A stretch of 64,000 nucleotides of DNA. Source: Methylobacterium sp. J-067 (lineage in GTDB: Bacteria; Pseudomonadota; Alphaproteobacteria; Rhizobiales; Beijerinckiaceae). Of the stretch, positions 8,500 to 18,083 are shown in pieces. The DNA lies in contig NZ_JAKSXZ010000110.1 of assembly GCF_022829465.1 (NCBI RefSeq), forward strand, positions 310,001-374,000, given 5' to 3'. A program made the position numbers and the translations under genes. The notes beneath the pieces were generated by a model. It was given only the letters and a program-made list of their open reading frames with translations, searched no databases and was not told the DNA's origin. Position 1 is the stretch's first letter, and each line of letters starts with the position of its first letter.

Positions 8500-10935
8500 G
8501 TGACCCGGATCCATGCCATCGATGGGGCGCTCTCGCGTGCCGTCGAAGGCCCGTGGCGGCTGCTCGTCACCGAAGCCGGCGCCTGCACCGGGCCGGGCGA
8601 CCTCGATGGACGGGACGGCTGGATCCCGGCCCCCGTGCCCGGCACCGCCGCGCTGGCCCTGCGCGAGGCCGGCCAATGGTTCGAGGCCGAGCCAGCACCG
8701 CTCCACGATAAGGACATCTGGTACCGCGCGCCGATCTCCGGATCGGGCAGCGAGCGCTTGCGCTTCGATGGTCTGGCGACGAACGCCGAGATCTGGCTCG
8801 ACGGCGTGCTGCTCCTCGCGACGGACTCGATGTTCCGCCCCTACACCGTCGAAGCGGATCTGACTGCGCGGAGCGAACTCACCCTCTGCTTCCGCTCGCT
8901 CGCCGCCTCCCTCGCCAAGCCGCAGAAGCGGGGCCGCTGGCGGCCTCGCCTCGCGACGCCGGGCTCCCTGCGGAACGCGCGCACGAGCCTGCTGGGTTTC
9001 ATGCCCGGCTGGTCCCCGGTGATCGACCATGTCGGCCCCTTCCGGCCGGTGCTCCGCGAGCCCACCGGCACGCCGACGGCCGAGCTGCGCGCCAGCCTCG
9101 ACAAGACCACCGGCTACCTCGTGGCGCGCTTCACTCTGCGCGGCGGTGAGGGCAGGGCCGTGCTCCGCTGCGACGGCCGCGAAGCTGCCCTCACAGAGGA
9201 GTCGCCCGGCCTCTACGTCGGCGAACTCCTCCTGCCGGGCGTCGCGCCGTGGTGGCCGCACACCCATGGCGAGCCGCGCCTGCATCCGGTTGAGGCCGAG
9301 ATCGGCGGGCGCCGCTTCGACCTCGGCCGCGTAGGTTTCCGTGCGATCACCATGACGCGCCCGTTCGAGGACGGCTTGAGCCTCGCCATCAACGGCGAGG
9401 GGGTCTTCTGCCGGGGCGCCATCTGGACGCCCGCCGACCTCGTGGGCCTTTCCGGCGACCGGGACACCCTGCGCCCGCTCCTCGACCTCGCCCGCGAGGC
9501 CGGGGTGAACATGCTGCGCGTGCCCGGCATCACCCTCTACGAGGCGGACGCCTTCCACGACCTCTGCGACGAACTCGGCATCCTGGTCTGGCAGGACCAG
9601 ATGCTCGCCAATTTCGATTACCCGCACGGCGATCCCGCCTTCCGCGACAGTCTCGCGGCCGAGACCGCGGCGTTCCTCGACCGCACCCAGACCTCCCCCT
9701 CGCTCTGCGTGATCTGCGGCGGCAGCGAGGTCTGGCAGCAGGCTTCGATGCTCGGGCTCCCCCGCGAGACATGGTCGGGCGGCTTCCCCGCCGAGACCCT
9801 GCCCGGCCTCGTCGCCGACATGCGGCCCGACCTGATCGTGGTGCCGAACTCCCCCTCCGGCGGCGATCTGCCGTTCTCGGTGAGCGCGGGCGTCGCGCAT
9901 TACTTCGGCGTCGGCGCCTATCTGCGCCCGTTCGAGGATGCCCGCCGGGCCGAAGTGGGCTTCGCCAGCGAATGCCTCGCCTTCGCCAACGTGCCGGAGC
10001 CCGAGAGCCTGCGCCGCGCGGGCCTCACCGACCCGAACGATCCGCGGTGGGCGGCCGGCGTCCCCCGCGACCGGGGCGCGTACTGGGATTTCGAGACGGT
10101 GCGCGACCATTACGTCGCCACCCTCTACGGCGCCGACCCGGCGCGGCTGCGCCATGACGATCCCGAGCGCTACCTCGCCCTCGGCCGCGCGGCGGTGGCC
10201 GAGTGCCTGGAGGCGACCTTCGCCGAATGGCGCCGCACTCAATCCCGCACGATGGGCGGGCTCGTTCTCTCCTGGCGAGACCTCGCCCCCGGCGCCGGCT
10301 GGGGTGTGATCGCGCAGGACGGGCTGCCGAAATCGGCGTGGTACGCCCTGAAGCGCGCCTTCCGGCCGGTTCAGGTGATGCTCTCCGACGAGGGTCTGAA
10401 CGGGCTGCATGTCCACGCCCTCAACGAGACGACCCTTCCCGTCGAGGCCGTGCTCCGCATTGCCTTCCTCGATGCCGCCGGTAAGGCGGTGGTGAAGGCC
10501 GAGCGTGCCGTGACGCTGGCCCCGCGCGGGGCCATCACCCTCACCTCCGCCGAGATGCTCGGGCGATTTTTCGACGCGACCTGCGCCTATCGCTTCGGCC
10601 CGGCGCAGCACCGCATCGCCCACGCCATCCTGCTCGACAGCCAGGGCGACCTGATCGCCGACGCCTTCCATTTTCCCGCCGGCCGGGACGTGGCGCCCGA
10701 GGCGACGGGCCTTGCGGCCGAATGCACCAAGGGTCCGGAAGGCTGGAGCCTGCATCTCTCGACCGCGCGCCCCGCGCTCGGCGTGCAGATCGACCTCGAA
10801 GGACACGGGCGACCCGCCGAGAACGGGTTTCACCTCATGCCGGGCCTGCGGCGCAGGATCCCATTCATCGGCCTCGCCGGCCACCCTTTGGGCACCGTGC
10901 GCGCCCTCAACGACGACGCTGTGGTGAGGATCTGA
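8500..10935 (+). CDS. Glycoside hydrolase family 2 (beta-mannosidase-like) protein
   Basis: This 811-residue protein starts at GTG 3 bases after the DUF1839 stop. It has a GH2 layout: an N-terminal sugar-binding beta domain (DIWYRAPI...RLRFDGLATNAEIWLDG), an immunoglobulin-like middle, and a TIM barrel from about residue 300 (GVFCRGAIWTPADL...NMLRVPGITLYEADAFHDLCDE). The nucleophile glutamate appears in GFASEC at about 491. The acid/base site reads ICGGSEVWQQ with Glu at about 410, whereas GH2 enzymes almost always have Asn-Glu here; the asparagine is a serine. No signal peptide is seen, so it should act in the cytoplasm. In this operon it may act on, or have been repurposed to make, a glycosylated or amino-acylated metabolite rather than digest mannan. 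Confidence 0.85.
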   Translation: MTRIHAIDGALSRAVEGPWRLLVTEAGACTGPGDLDGRDGWIPAPVPGTAALALREAGQWFEAEPAPLHDKDIWYRAPISGSGSERLRFDGLATNAEIWLDGVLLLATDSMFRPYTVEADLTARSELTLCFRSLAASLAKPQKRGRWRPRLATPGSLRNARTSLLGFMPGWSPVIDHVGPFRPVLREPTGTPTAELRASLDKTTGYLVARFTLRGGEGRAVLRCDGREAALTEESPGLYVGELLLPGVAPWWPHTHGEPRLHPVEAEIGGRRFDLGRVGFRAITMTRPFEDGLSLAINGEGVFCRGAIWTPADLVGLSGDRDTLRPLLDLAREAGVNMLRVPGITLYEADAFHDLCDELGILVWQDQMLANFDYPHGDPAFRDSLAAETAAFLDRTQTSPSLCVICGGSEVWQQASMLGLPRETWSGGFPAETLPGLVADMRPDLIVVPNSPSGGDLPFSVSAGVAHYFGVGAYLRPFEDARRAEVGFASECLAFANVPEPESLRRAGLTDPNDPRWAAGVPRDRGAYWDFETVRDHYVATLYGADPARLRHDDPERYLALGRAAVAECLEATFAEWRRTQSRTMGGLVLSWRDLAPGAGWGVIAQDGLPKSAWYALKRAFRPVQVMLSDEGLNGLHVHALNETTLPVEAVLRIAFLDAAGKAVVKAERAVTLAPRGAITLTSAEMLGRFFDATCAYRFGPAQHRIAHAILLDSQGDLIADAFHFPAGRDVAPEATGLAAECTKGPEGWSLHLSTARPALGVQIDLEGHGRPAENGFHLMPGLRRRIPFIGLAGHPLGTVRALNDDAVVRI

Positions 10936-10939
10936 CGCG

Positions 10940-12655
10940 ATGACGCTCGCCCGACCCGACACCGATTTCGCCCATTCCACCCCGGCGCCGGCCATGCCCG
11001 TCACATTCGATGGTATGCTCGGCTGGTACAGCGCCGGCTTCTCGGGACGGGGCGTCGTGCTCTGCGGCACCCTCGGCTACGAGCAAATCTCGGCCGGGCG
11101 CGGCTGGCGGCGCCTCGCCTCCGACCTCACCGCCGCCGGCTACCCGACCTTGCGCTTCGATTACCCGGGCGAGGGCGATTCCGCTGATCCCGCCAGCGCC
11201 GATGTCGAGACCTTGGTCACCGCCATCGGCAAGGCGGTCCGCTTCATGCGGGAGCAGGGCGGCGCCGAGGAGATCGTCCTCGTCGGCCTCCGCCTCGGCG
11301 CCACCCTCGCCGCGCTGGCTGCCGAAGAGGGCGGCATTGACCGGCTGGTGCTGCTCGCGCCCTTCGCCTCCGGCCGCGCCTATCTGCGCGAGATGACGAT
11401 CCGCACCAAGACCATCGACCAATTGCCGGATGGTCGCCCCTTCCCGCAGGACCCGGCGGCGCCGGTCTTCGGCGGCTTCCGCCCGGCGCCCTCGCTGCTC
11501 GCGAGCCTTGCCACGGTCGACCTCGCCAAGCGCCCCCCGGCCCCCGTGCCGGATGTGCTCTGGCTCGGGCCGGACCCGGCCGGGCTCGCCGCCCGCCTGC
11601 GCGCGGGGGGCAGCACCGTGACGACGGGGCCGTTCCCCGGCCTCGCGCCGTTCCTCTCGAACGCCCTGATCTCCGAGACCCCCACGAATGTCTTCGCCAC
11701 GGTGGCGGGTTTTGTCGCGCAGGGCGCCCCCGCGTCGTTCGGCAGCCCGAGCCTCGCCCCGGCCGCCTCGCCGATCACCGGTTCGGGCTGGAGCGAGACC
11801 GTGATCCGCTTCGCCGACAATGTCGGCATCGTCTGTGCCCCCGAGAGCCCCGCCCCGGACACGCCGGCCGTGCTGTTCCTCAATTCCGGGGTGAACCCGC
11901 GCTCCGGTTACGGGCGCCAGACCACGGAACTCGCCCGCCACCTCGCCGCCGAAGGCGTGCGGTCGCTCCGCATGGACATGCGCGGCGTCGGCGATGCCGA
12001 GGACAGGCCGGACAAGGCACCGCCCCTCTACACCCTCGACGCCCTGCCGGAGGCCCGCGCCGGCATCGACCGCCTGGACGAGGGCAACGGCGTCGTCGTC
12101 ACCGGCAATTGCAGCGGCGCCTTCTTCGGCTTCCACCTCATCTGCACCGACCCGCGCGTGCGGGCGGCCGTGATCTCGAACCTGTATTGCTTCGATTGGG
12201 ATCCGGCGAACGACCTCGCGGCGGCCCTGAAGCCGAGCTTCCGCAGCCCGGCGGCCTATGCCTCTCTGCTTAAGCAAAAGGATGCGTGGCGCCGCGTCCT
12301 GCGCGGTGAAGTGAAGGTCCGCGCCATCGCCGGGCGGCTCGCCGGGATCGCGATGGGCCGGCTGCGCCAGATCGCGGGGAAGATCATGCAGCCCTTCCCC
12401 TCCGCGACCAGCGTCGCGGGCCGTATCGCCGCCTTCCGCAAGCGGGGCGCCAAGCTCGTCCTCGTCTTCAGCGCGGGGGAATCCGGCATCGGCGAGGTGG
12501 CGGTCCATCTCGGACGCTCGCCCGCGACGGTGGCCCGGCGCCTCGGCCACGACATGGTCGTGCTGTCCGACACCGACCACAACATGAGCACGCAAGGCGC
12601 TCAAGACCGGATGCGCCGCCTCATCACCGATACGCTCGCTTCCACGCGCCGCTGA
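10940..12655 (+). CDS. Tandem alpha/beta-hydrolase domain protein with altered nucleophiles
   Basis: The 571-residue protein consists of two alpha/beta-hydrolase-like halves. Half 1 (about 20-265) has an elbow GLRLG at 116-120, with Arg118 where the nucleophilic serine is expected. Half 2 (about 285-571) has an elbow GNCSG at 389-393, with Cys391 at the nucleophile place and a candidate catalytic His547 in SDTDHNMS. The two halves align around LRFDYPGEGDS and LRMDMRGVGDA, indicating an internal duplication. Such GLRLG-type proteins are also seen next to exopolysaccharide systems. It is the last gene of the operon, 4 bases after the GH2 gene, and is followed by a strong terminator. A thioesterase or transferase role on the carrier-bound intermediate is inference. 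Confidence 0.82.
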   Translation: MTLARPDTDFAHSTPAPAMPVTFDGMLGWYSAGFSGRGVVLCGTLGYEQISAGRGWRRLASDLTAAGYPTLRFDYPGEGDSADPASADVETLVTAIGKAVRFMREQGGAEEIVLVGLRLGATLAALAAEEGGIDRLVLLAPFASGRAYLREMTIRTKTIDQLPDGRPFPQDPAAPVFGGFRPAPSLLASLATVDLAKRPPAPVPDVLWLGPDPAGLAARLRAGGSTVTTGPFPGLAPFLSNALISETPTNVFATVAGFVAQGAPASFGSPSLAPAASPITGSGWSETVIRFADNVGIVCAPESPAPDTPAVLFLNSGVNPRSGYGRQTTELARHLAAEGVRSLRMDMRGVGDAEDRPDKAPPLYTLDALPEARAGIDRLDEGNGVVVTGNCSGAFFGFHLICTDPRVRAAVISNLYCFDWDPANDLAAALKPSFRSPAAYASLLKQKDAWRRVLRGEVKVRAIAGRLAGIAMGRLRQIAGKIMQPFPSATSVAGRIAAFRKRGAKLVLVFSAGESGIGEVAVHLGRSPATVARRLGHDMVVLSDTDHNMSTQGAQDRMRRLITDTLASTRR

Positions 12656-12680
12656 TCGCCGCCGGCCAGGACTGAAACGA

Positions 12681-12721
12681 GAAACCCCGCCCGGCTCATC
12701 AGCCGGGCGGGGTTTCTTTTT
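12681..12721. terminator. Rho-independent terminator after the carrier-protein operon (also usable by nrdJ)
   Basis: GAAACCCCGCCCGGCT (12681-12696) and its exact complement (12701-12716) form a perfect 16-bp stem around a CATC loop, followed by TTTTT. The left arm begins with GAAA, so the hairpin lacks a long T-tract in the other direction but may still help end the convergent nrdJ transcript. Confidence 0.92.
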
Positions 12722-12739
12722 ATCGCGGTGCCGGAGGGT

Positions 12740-15700
12740 TTACGAGCAGCCCGTGGTGCCGCCGCAGGTGTCGCACTTCAGGCAGGTCCCGTTGCGCACG
12801 AGGGTGAAGTTCGCGCATTCCGGGCAGGCCTCGCCGACATAGCCCTTCATCTTCGCCTCGGCCCGGCGATCCTCCACCGTGCGCGTCGGCGCGGCGAAGG
12901 GCAGGGTCTCGGCGATCTGCGCCATCTCGACGGGCTCAGCCTTCAGGGCCGTGGCGCCGCGCATGGCGTGGACCGTGCCGACGGATGTCGCCGGAGAGAC
13001 GGCGAGGGTCGCCCCCGCCGGGCCGCCCTGGATCACGGTCAGCCGGTCCGCCGAGCCGCGCAGCAGGCCGCGCGACACGATGGAGGCCGCCGAGGTCGAC
13101 TTCGGCCCCTCGCGGGTGGTGTCGCCCGCCTCACCGCCGCCGAGCACCGTGTTGCCGATCTCGTTCGGGTTGACGTGGGCGAGGTCCGTGCGGCCGAGAT
13201 ACGAGATCGCCAGCTCGCGGAACACGTAGTCCAGAAGCGAGGTCGCGTTCTTGATCGCGTCGTTGCCCTGCACGAAGCCCGACGGCTCGAAGCGCGTGAA
13301 GGTGAAGGCCTCCACGAACTCCTCCAGCGGCACGCCGTACTGCAGGCCCAGCGAGATCGCGATGGCGAAGTTGTTCATCAGGCTGCGGAAGGCGGCGCCT
13401 TCCTTGTGCATGTCGATGAAGATCTCGCCGAGGCGTCCGTCGTCGTACTCGCCGGTGCGCAGGTAGACCTTGTGGCCGCCCACGACCGCCTTCTGGGTGT
13501 AGCCCTTGCGCCGACCGGGCAGCTTCTCCCGCGAGCGGATGCGCTCCACCCGTTCGATCACCCGCTCCACGATCCGCTCGGCCGCCGCCGCCGCCTTGGC
13601 CGCCGCCGGGGCCTGAACCAGGGCCTCGATCGCCTCGTCGGCATCCTCGTCCTCGTCCGCGATGAGCGCCGAGTTGAGGGGCTGCGAGAGCTTCGAGCCG
13701 TCGCGGTAGAGAGCGTTCGCCTTGAGGGCGAGGCGCCAGGACAGCAGGTAGGCCGCCTTGCAATCCTCGACCGTGGCGTCGTTCGGCATGTTGATCGTCT
13801 TGGAGATCGCCCCCGAGATGAACGGCTGGGCCGCTGCCATCATGCGGATGTGGCTCTCCACCGAGAGATACCGCTTGCCGATCCGCCCGCAGGGGTTGGC
13901 GCAATCGAAGACCGCGTAATGCTCGGTCTTCAGGAACGGCGCGCCTTCCAGCGTCATCGCCCCGCAGACATGGGTGTTGGCGGCCTCGATCTCCTTTTTG
14001 CCGAAGCCCAGGAAGGGCAGCAGCTCGAAGGTCGGGTCGGCCAGCTTCTCGGCCGGGACCTTGAGGGTCTGGGTCAGGAAGTCGTCGCCGAGCGTCCAGC
14101 GGTTGAACACGAACTTGATGTCGAAGGCTGACTTCAGCCCCTTCTCCACCGAGGCGATCTTCTCGTCGGTGAACCCCTTGGCGCGCAGGGTCGAGGGGTT
14201 GACGCCCGGCGCTTGACCCATCGAGCCATGGCCGACCGCGTAGGCCTCGATCTCGGCGATCTCGCTCTCCCGGTAGCCCAGCGTCCGCAGGGCGTCCGGC
14301 ACGGCGCGGTTGATGATCTTGAAGTAGCCGCCGCCCGCGAGCTTCTTGAACTTCACCAGGGCGAAGTCGGGCTCGATGCCGGTGGTGTCGCAATCCATCA
14401 CGAGGCCGATCGTGCCGGTGGGCGCGATCACGGTCGCCTGGGCGTTGCGGTAGCCGTGCTCCTCTCCTAGCGCGAGCGCGCGGTCCCAGGCCACACGGGC
14501 ACGCTCGCCCAGGTCGCCCTGCGGGATGTTGGCATGGTCCAGCGGGACCGGCGCGATGTTCAGGAACTCGTAGCCGTCGGCCTCGCCGTGCGCCGCCCGG
14601 CGGTGGTTGCGGATCACCCGCAGCATCGCGTCGGCGTTCTCGTCGTAGGCCGGGAAGGCGCCGAGTTCGGCCGCCATCTCCGCCGAGGTCGCATAGGCGA
14701 CGCCGGTCATGATCGCGGTGAGGGCACCGGCCAGGGCGCGGCCCTCATGCGAGTCGTAGGACAGGCCCATCGTCATCAGCAGGCCGCCGATGTTGGCGTA
14801 GCCGAGGCCGAGCGTCCGGTAGCGGTAGGAGAGTTCCGCGATCTCGCGGGACGGGAACTGCGCCATCAGCACCGAGATTTCGAGCACCACCGTCCAGAGG
14901 CGGTTGACGTGCTCGTAGCCCTCGACGTCGAACCGCTTCGACTCACGGTCGTAGAGGGTCAGCAGGTTCGTGGAGGCGAGGTTGCAGGCCGTGTCGTCGA
15001 GGAACATGTACTCGGAACACGGGTTCGAGGCCCGGATCCGCCCGCCCGCCGGGCAGGTGTGCCAGTCGTTCATCGTGGTGTTGAAGTGCAGGCCCGGATC
15101 CGCCGACGCCCAGGCGGCCTCGCCGATCTTCTCCCACAGGTCGCGGGCCTTCAGGGTCTTCGTGACCTTGCCGGTAACGCGGGCGGTGAGGTTCCAATCC
15201 TTGTCCTCATCGACGGCGCGCAGGAAGCCGTCGGTCAGGGAGACCGAGTTGTTCGAGTTCTGGCCGGCGACCGTGAGGTAGGCTTCCGAATCCCAATCGG
15301 TGTCGTAGACGGGGAACTCGATCTTGGTGAAGCCCTGCTTGGCGAACTGCACCACGCGCTTGATGTAGGCGTCCGGCACCATCGCCTTGCGGGCGGCCTT
15401 GATCTCGCGCTTCAGCGCGGGGTTCCGCTCGGCGTCGAAGCAGGCATCGCCCTCGGCCTCGCACTGGGTGCAGGCCTTCATGACGGCGGTGAGGTGCTTC
15501 GAGACGACCTTCGAGCCCGTCACCAGGGCGGCGACCTTCTGCTCTTCCTTCACCTTCCAGTCGATGAAGGCTTCGATATCCGGGTGGTCGATGTCGACGA
15601 TCACCATCTTGGCGGCGCGGCGGGTGGTGCCGCCCGACTTGATGGCGCCCGCCGCGCGGTCGCCGATCTTCAGGAAGGACATCAGGCCGGAGGACTTGCC

Positions 15701-16444
15701 GCCGCCGCCGAGCTTCTCGTTCTCCGAGCGCAGCATGGAGAAGTTCGAGCCGGTGCCGGAGCCGTACTTGAACAGGCGCGCTTCACGGACCCACAGGTCC
15801 ATGATGCCGCCCTCGTTCACGAGGTCGTCCTGCACGGACTGGATGAAGCAGGCATGCGGCTGCGGGTGCTCGTAGGCGCTGGCCGAGCGGGTCAACTCGC
15901 CGGTGCGGTAGTCGCAGTAGAAGTGGCCCTGGCCCGGCCCGTCGATGCCGTAGGCCCAGTGAAGGCCGGTGTTGAACCATTGCGGAGAGTTCGGCGCCAC
16001 CATCTGGCGGGCGAGCATGAAGCGCAGCTCGTCCATGAAGGCCGAGGCGTCTTCCTCCGAAGAGAAGTAGCCGCCTTTCCAGCCCCAATAGGTCCAGCAG
16101 CCGGCCAGACGGTCGAAGACCTGCGTCGCGGAGATTTCGGAGCCGATGCGCTCCTCCTCCGGCAACTCGGCCAACGCCGCCTCATCCGGCACGGAACGCC
16201 ACAGGAACGAGGGAACGTCGTTCTCCTCGACCTTCTTCAGCCGGGCCGGCACGCCCGCCTTGCGGAAGTACTTCTGAGCGAGGACGTCGCTCGCGACCTG
16301 GCTCCAGCTCTCCGGCACGTCGATGCCGTCGAGGCGGAACACGACCGACCCATCCGGATTACGGATCTCGCTCAGCGTCTTGCGGAACGCGATGGCCGCA
16401 TAGGGCGACTGCCCGGCCGTGGTGTAGCGACGCTCGAACCGCAT
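12740..16444 (-). CDS. nrdJ: Vitamin B12-dependent (class II) ribonucleotide reductase
   Basis: This 1,234-residue enzyme reduces ribonucleotides to deoxyribonucleotides using adenosylcobalamin, independently of oxygen. The sequence shows the glycine-rich GSGTGSNFS loop, the radical-site signature NPCSEY (Asn, Cys, Glu), and a C-terminal cysteine-rich zinc-ribbon-like tail (CPEC...CLKCDTCGG) ending in a redox-type cysteine. Length and tail fit the large alphaproteobacterial NrdJ. The ATG at 16444 is preceded by GGGAGAGG. A pair of direct repeats that may be NrdR sites lies about 190-245 bases upstream. It faces the carrier-protein operon and has its own promoter region. Confidence 0.96.
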   Translation of the reverse strand: MRFERRYTTAGQSPYAAIAFRKTLSEIRNPDGSVVFRLDGIDVPESWSQVASDVLAQKYFRKAGVPARLKKVEENDVPSFLWRSVPDEAALAELPEEERIGSEISATQVFDRLAGCWTYWGWKGGYFSSEEDASAFMDELRFMLARQMVAPNSPQWFNTGLHWAYGIDGPGQGHFYCDYRTGELTRSASAYEHPQPHACFIQSVQDDLVNEGGIMDLWVREARLFKYGSGTGSNFSMLRSENEKLGGGGKSSGLMSFLKIGDRAAGAIKSGGTTRRAAKMVIVDIDHPDIEAFIDWKVKEEQKVAALVTGSKVVSKHLTAVMKACTQCEAEGDACFDAERNPALKREIKAARKAMVPDAYIKRVVQFAKQGFTKIEFPVYDTDWDSEAYLTVAGQNSNNSVSLTDGFLRAVDEDKDWNLTARVTGKVTKTLKARDLWEKIGEAAWASADPGLHFNTTMNDWHTCPAGGRIRASNPCSEYMFLDDTACNLASTNLLTLYDRESKRFDVEGYEHVNRLWTVVLEISVLMAQFPSREIAELSYRYRTLGLGYANIGGLLMTMGLSYDSHEGRALAGALTAIMTGVAYATSAEMAAELGAFPAYDENADAMLRVIRNHRRAAHGEADGYEFLNIAPVPLDHANIPQGDLGERARVAWDRALALGEEHGYRNAQATVIAPTGTIGLVMDCDTTGIEPDFALVKFKKLAGGGYFKIINRAVPDALRTLGYRESEIAEIEAYAVGHGSMGQAPGVNPSTLRAKGFTDEKIASVEKGLKSAFDIKFVFNRWTLGDDFLTQTLKVPAEKLADPTFELLPFLGFGKKEIEAANTHVCGAMTLEGAPFLKTEHYAVFDCANPCGRIGKRYLSVESHIRMMAAAQPFISGAISKTINMPNDATVEDCKAAYLLSWRLALKANALYRDGSKLSQPLNSALIADEDEDADEAIEALVQAPAAAKAAAAAERIVERVIERVERIRSREKLPGRRKGYTQKAVVGGHKVYLRTGEYDDGRLGEIFIDMHKEGAAFRSLMNNFAIAISLGLQYGVPLEEFVEAFTFTRFEPSGFVQGNDAIKNATSLLDYVFRELAISYLGRTDLAHVNPNEIGNTVLGGGEAGDTTREGPKSTSAASIVSRGLLRGSADRLTVIQGGPAGATLAVSPATSVGTVHAMRGATALKAEPVEMAQIAETLPFAAPTRTVEDRRAEAKMKGYVGEACPECANFTLVRNGTCLKCDTCGGTTGCS

Positions 16445-16925
16445 TAGTCACACCTCTCCCAACGGGGCACGCGTCCCCGATCCCGCCAGCGGCGGGGGCA
16501 GCGGTTCCGACCCGGCCCGCACTGGGCTCGGTTCGGTTCCGCGACGTTAATTTTAGAGACGGGGGCGGCCCACTGAACGCCGTGACCGAAGGGGCACCAC
16601 CATGTCCGAGAGATTAACGCCTACCCGCCTTTCACGTCAACAAGTGGTGTGCGGGCGGAAGGTTTCCCGCTACATCTTGTGGTGTGCGAGAAATCCCTGT
16701 GGATATCCATCGCGCCTCGCCTAAGTGTCGTTCCGGCGTCGATGATTTCCGTCGGGATTATTTTGCGTCCACATGGCAACGCGAGCCGCCCGGAAATGCC
16801 GGAGCGTGGCCGTGACATCCGTGCGACAGGTCGGCCGGCCGCAACGCAGCACTGGACTCGCGGGCGCGGCCTGCCCATAACCGCCTCCGACGCGCCCGCG
16901 GGCGCGGCCCAGACCGGATCGGGTG
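16445..16925. other. Intergenic region between nrdJ and the NDUFA12 gene
   Basis: This 481-base region separates divergent genes. I see the repeats at 16638-16686 and an AT-richer stretch near 16549-16560 (TTAATTTTAGAG), which could be part of the nrdJ leader. I searched by eye for a cobalamin riboswitch box in the nrdJ leader and did not find one. No credible small gene is present. Confidence 0.6.
16638..16686 (-). promoter_or_regulatory. Pair of direct repeats, candidate NrdR boxes for nrdJ
   Basis: On the nrdJ strand ACACCAC is followed by AAGATGTAG in one copy and TTGTTGACG in the other; on the plus strand both end GTGGTGTGCG, at 16644 and 16679, 35 bases apart. The copy at 16670-16682 (CTACATCTTGTGG) is partly palindromic, like NrdR boxes. 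NrdR pairs are typically about three helical turns apart, so 35 bases is slightly wide. The position upstream of a ribonucleotide reductase supports the call; the spacing weakens it. Confidence 0.5.
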
Positions 16926-17339
16926 ATGGCACTTAAAGACACCCTGCTGCGCATCTTCACGTGGTGGAACGGCCAGACCGTCTCGGTCGCCGTCCAAACC
17001 GCGCGCTCGGGCATCTTCGTCGGCGAGGACGAGCTGGGGAACAAGTACTACAAGGCGCAGGGCGCGCTGATCGACCGTTCGGTCGGCAGCGAGCGGCGCT
17101 GGGTCGTGTACAACGGCTACGCGGACGCCTCGAAGGTGCCGCCGGGCTGGCGCGGCTGGCTGTGCCACAACGTCGATGTGGCGCCGAGCGAGGAACAGTA
17201 CACGCCCAAGCCCTGGCAGAAGCCGCATGTCGAGAACCAGACCGGCACGGCCAACGCCTACCGGCCGCAGGGCTCGCAGCTCTCCTGGGGCTCGCGTCCC
17301 GCCGCGACGGGCGACTACGCCCCCTGGTCGCCGGAATAG
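16926..17339 (+). CDS. NDUFA12-family accessory subunit of NADH:ubiquinone oxidoreductase
   Basis: The 137-residue protein has the NDUFA12/B17.2 pattern: WNGQTVSVAVQT, VGEDELGNKYY, RRWVVYNGYADASKVPPGWRGWL and a proline-rich tail with PHVENQTGTANAYRPQGS. In alphaproteobacteria this is an accessory subunit of respiratory complex I on the cytoplasmic side. The ATG at 16926 is directly preceded by a GTG in frame; ATG is preferred. It is followed by the DUF2155 gene, a conserved neighbour in this group. Confidence 0.93.
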   Translation: MALKDTLLRIFTWWNGQTVSVAVQTARSGIFVGEDELGNKYYKAQGALIDRSVGSERRWVVYNGYADASKVPPGWRGWLCHNVDVAPSEEQYTPKPWQKPHVENQTGTANAYRPQGSQLSWGSRPAATGDYAPWSPE

Positions 17340-17426
17340 GCGCGGCGTAGCGCCCTTTTGCCGCCACCGTTGCGGTGTTGAAACGGGCGCACCTCGCTTA
17401 GCCCAGACCGCCGAAAGGCAGACGCC

Positions 17427-18077
17427 TTGAGCCGCACCCTCTTCCGCGCCGTCCGGGCGCTCTGCTTCGGCGCCGCGTGCCTCGCGGCCGTGCCGGCCGT
17501 GGCCGACAAGATTAAGAACCCGACGGCGGTGTTCTCCGGCCTCGACAAGATCACCGGCCGCATCGTGTCCTTCGAGGTCGCCGTGGACGAGACCGTCCAG
17601 TTCGGCGCCCTTCAGCTCACCCCGCGCGTGTGCTATTCGCGTCCGCCCACCGAGCCGGCCAAGACCACGGCCTTCCTCGAGGTGGACGAAGTGACCCTCG
17701 ACAACAAGTACCGCCGGATCTTCACCGGCTGGATGTTCGCGTCGAGCCCCGGCCTGCACGCCATCGAGCACCCGATCTACGACGTCTGGCTCGTGGATTG
17801 TAAGGGCGGCAGCGACGTGATCGCCGAGGCGAAGGAGCAGGAGGACGTACCGGCCCTCGCGGCGAAGCCCGAGAAGTCGGGCAAGCGCAAGGACGCGACG
17901 AAGACCGCCCAGCAGGTCAACTCGGCCGGGCAGGTGGACGTGGAAGCGCCGCGCGGCGTGCCGGTGCAGCCGAAGCAGAAACCCTCGCGGAAATTCTTCC
18001 CGTCGAACGAAGGCCCCGCGCCGGCCCCGCCGCCGCCGCCTCAGCCGCAATCGATCTTCGACGCGATCTTCCGGTAG
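17427..18077 (+). CDS. DUF2155 secreted protein
   Basis: This 216-residue protein starts at TTG with AAGG upstream and has an N-terminal signal peptide (to about residue 26, ending VPAVA). The DUF2155 core follows: AVFSGLDKITGRIVSFEVAVDETVQFGALQLTPRVCYSRPPTEP and IFTGWMFASSPGLHAIEHPIYDVWLVDC. The two cysteines in the core could form a disulfide. The tail is lysine- and proline-rich and low complexity. The function is unknown; the gene is usually found between aat and NDUFA12. It converges on aat with 6 bases between stops. Confidence 0.9.
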   Translation: MSRTLFRAVRALCFGAACLAAVPAVADKIKNPTAVFSGLDKITGRIVSFEVAVDETVQFGALQLTPRVCYSRPPTEPAKTTAFLEVDEVTLDNKYRRIFTGWMFASSPGLHAIEHPIYDVWLVDCKGGSDVIAEAKEQEDVPALAAKPEKSGKRKDATKTAQQVNSAGQVDVEAPRGVPVQPKQKPSRKFFPSNEGPAPAPPPPPQPQSIFDAIFR

Positions 18078-18083
18078 TCGCGG

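Noticed and set aside
7351..11070. A very long minus-strand open frame (over 1,200 codons) opposite the carrier-protein operon
   Set aside because: It lies antisense to four well-supported genes, its translation is low-complexity (rich in Ala, Gly, Arg, Glu) and shows no domain; it is a product of high GC at third positions.
12728..16447. Long plus-strand frames opposite nrdJ
   Set aside because: They overlap a gene with clear catalytic motifs over its whole length and have no recognisable protein features.
16445..16620. Possible cobalamin riboswitch in the nrdJ leader
   Set aside because: No B12-box-like sequence or long conserved leader structure was found by eye; class II reductases often lack one.
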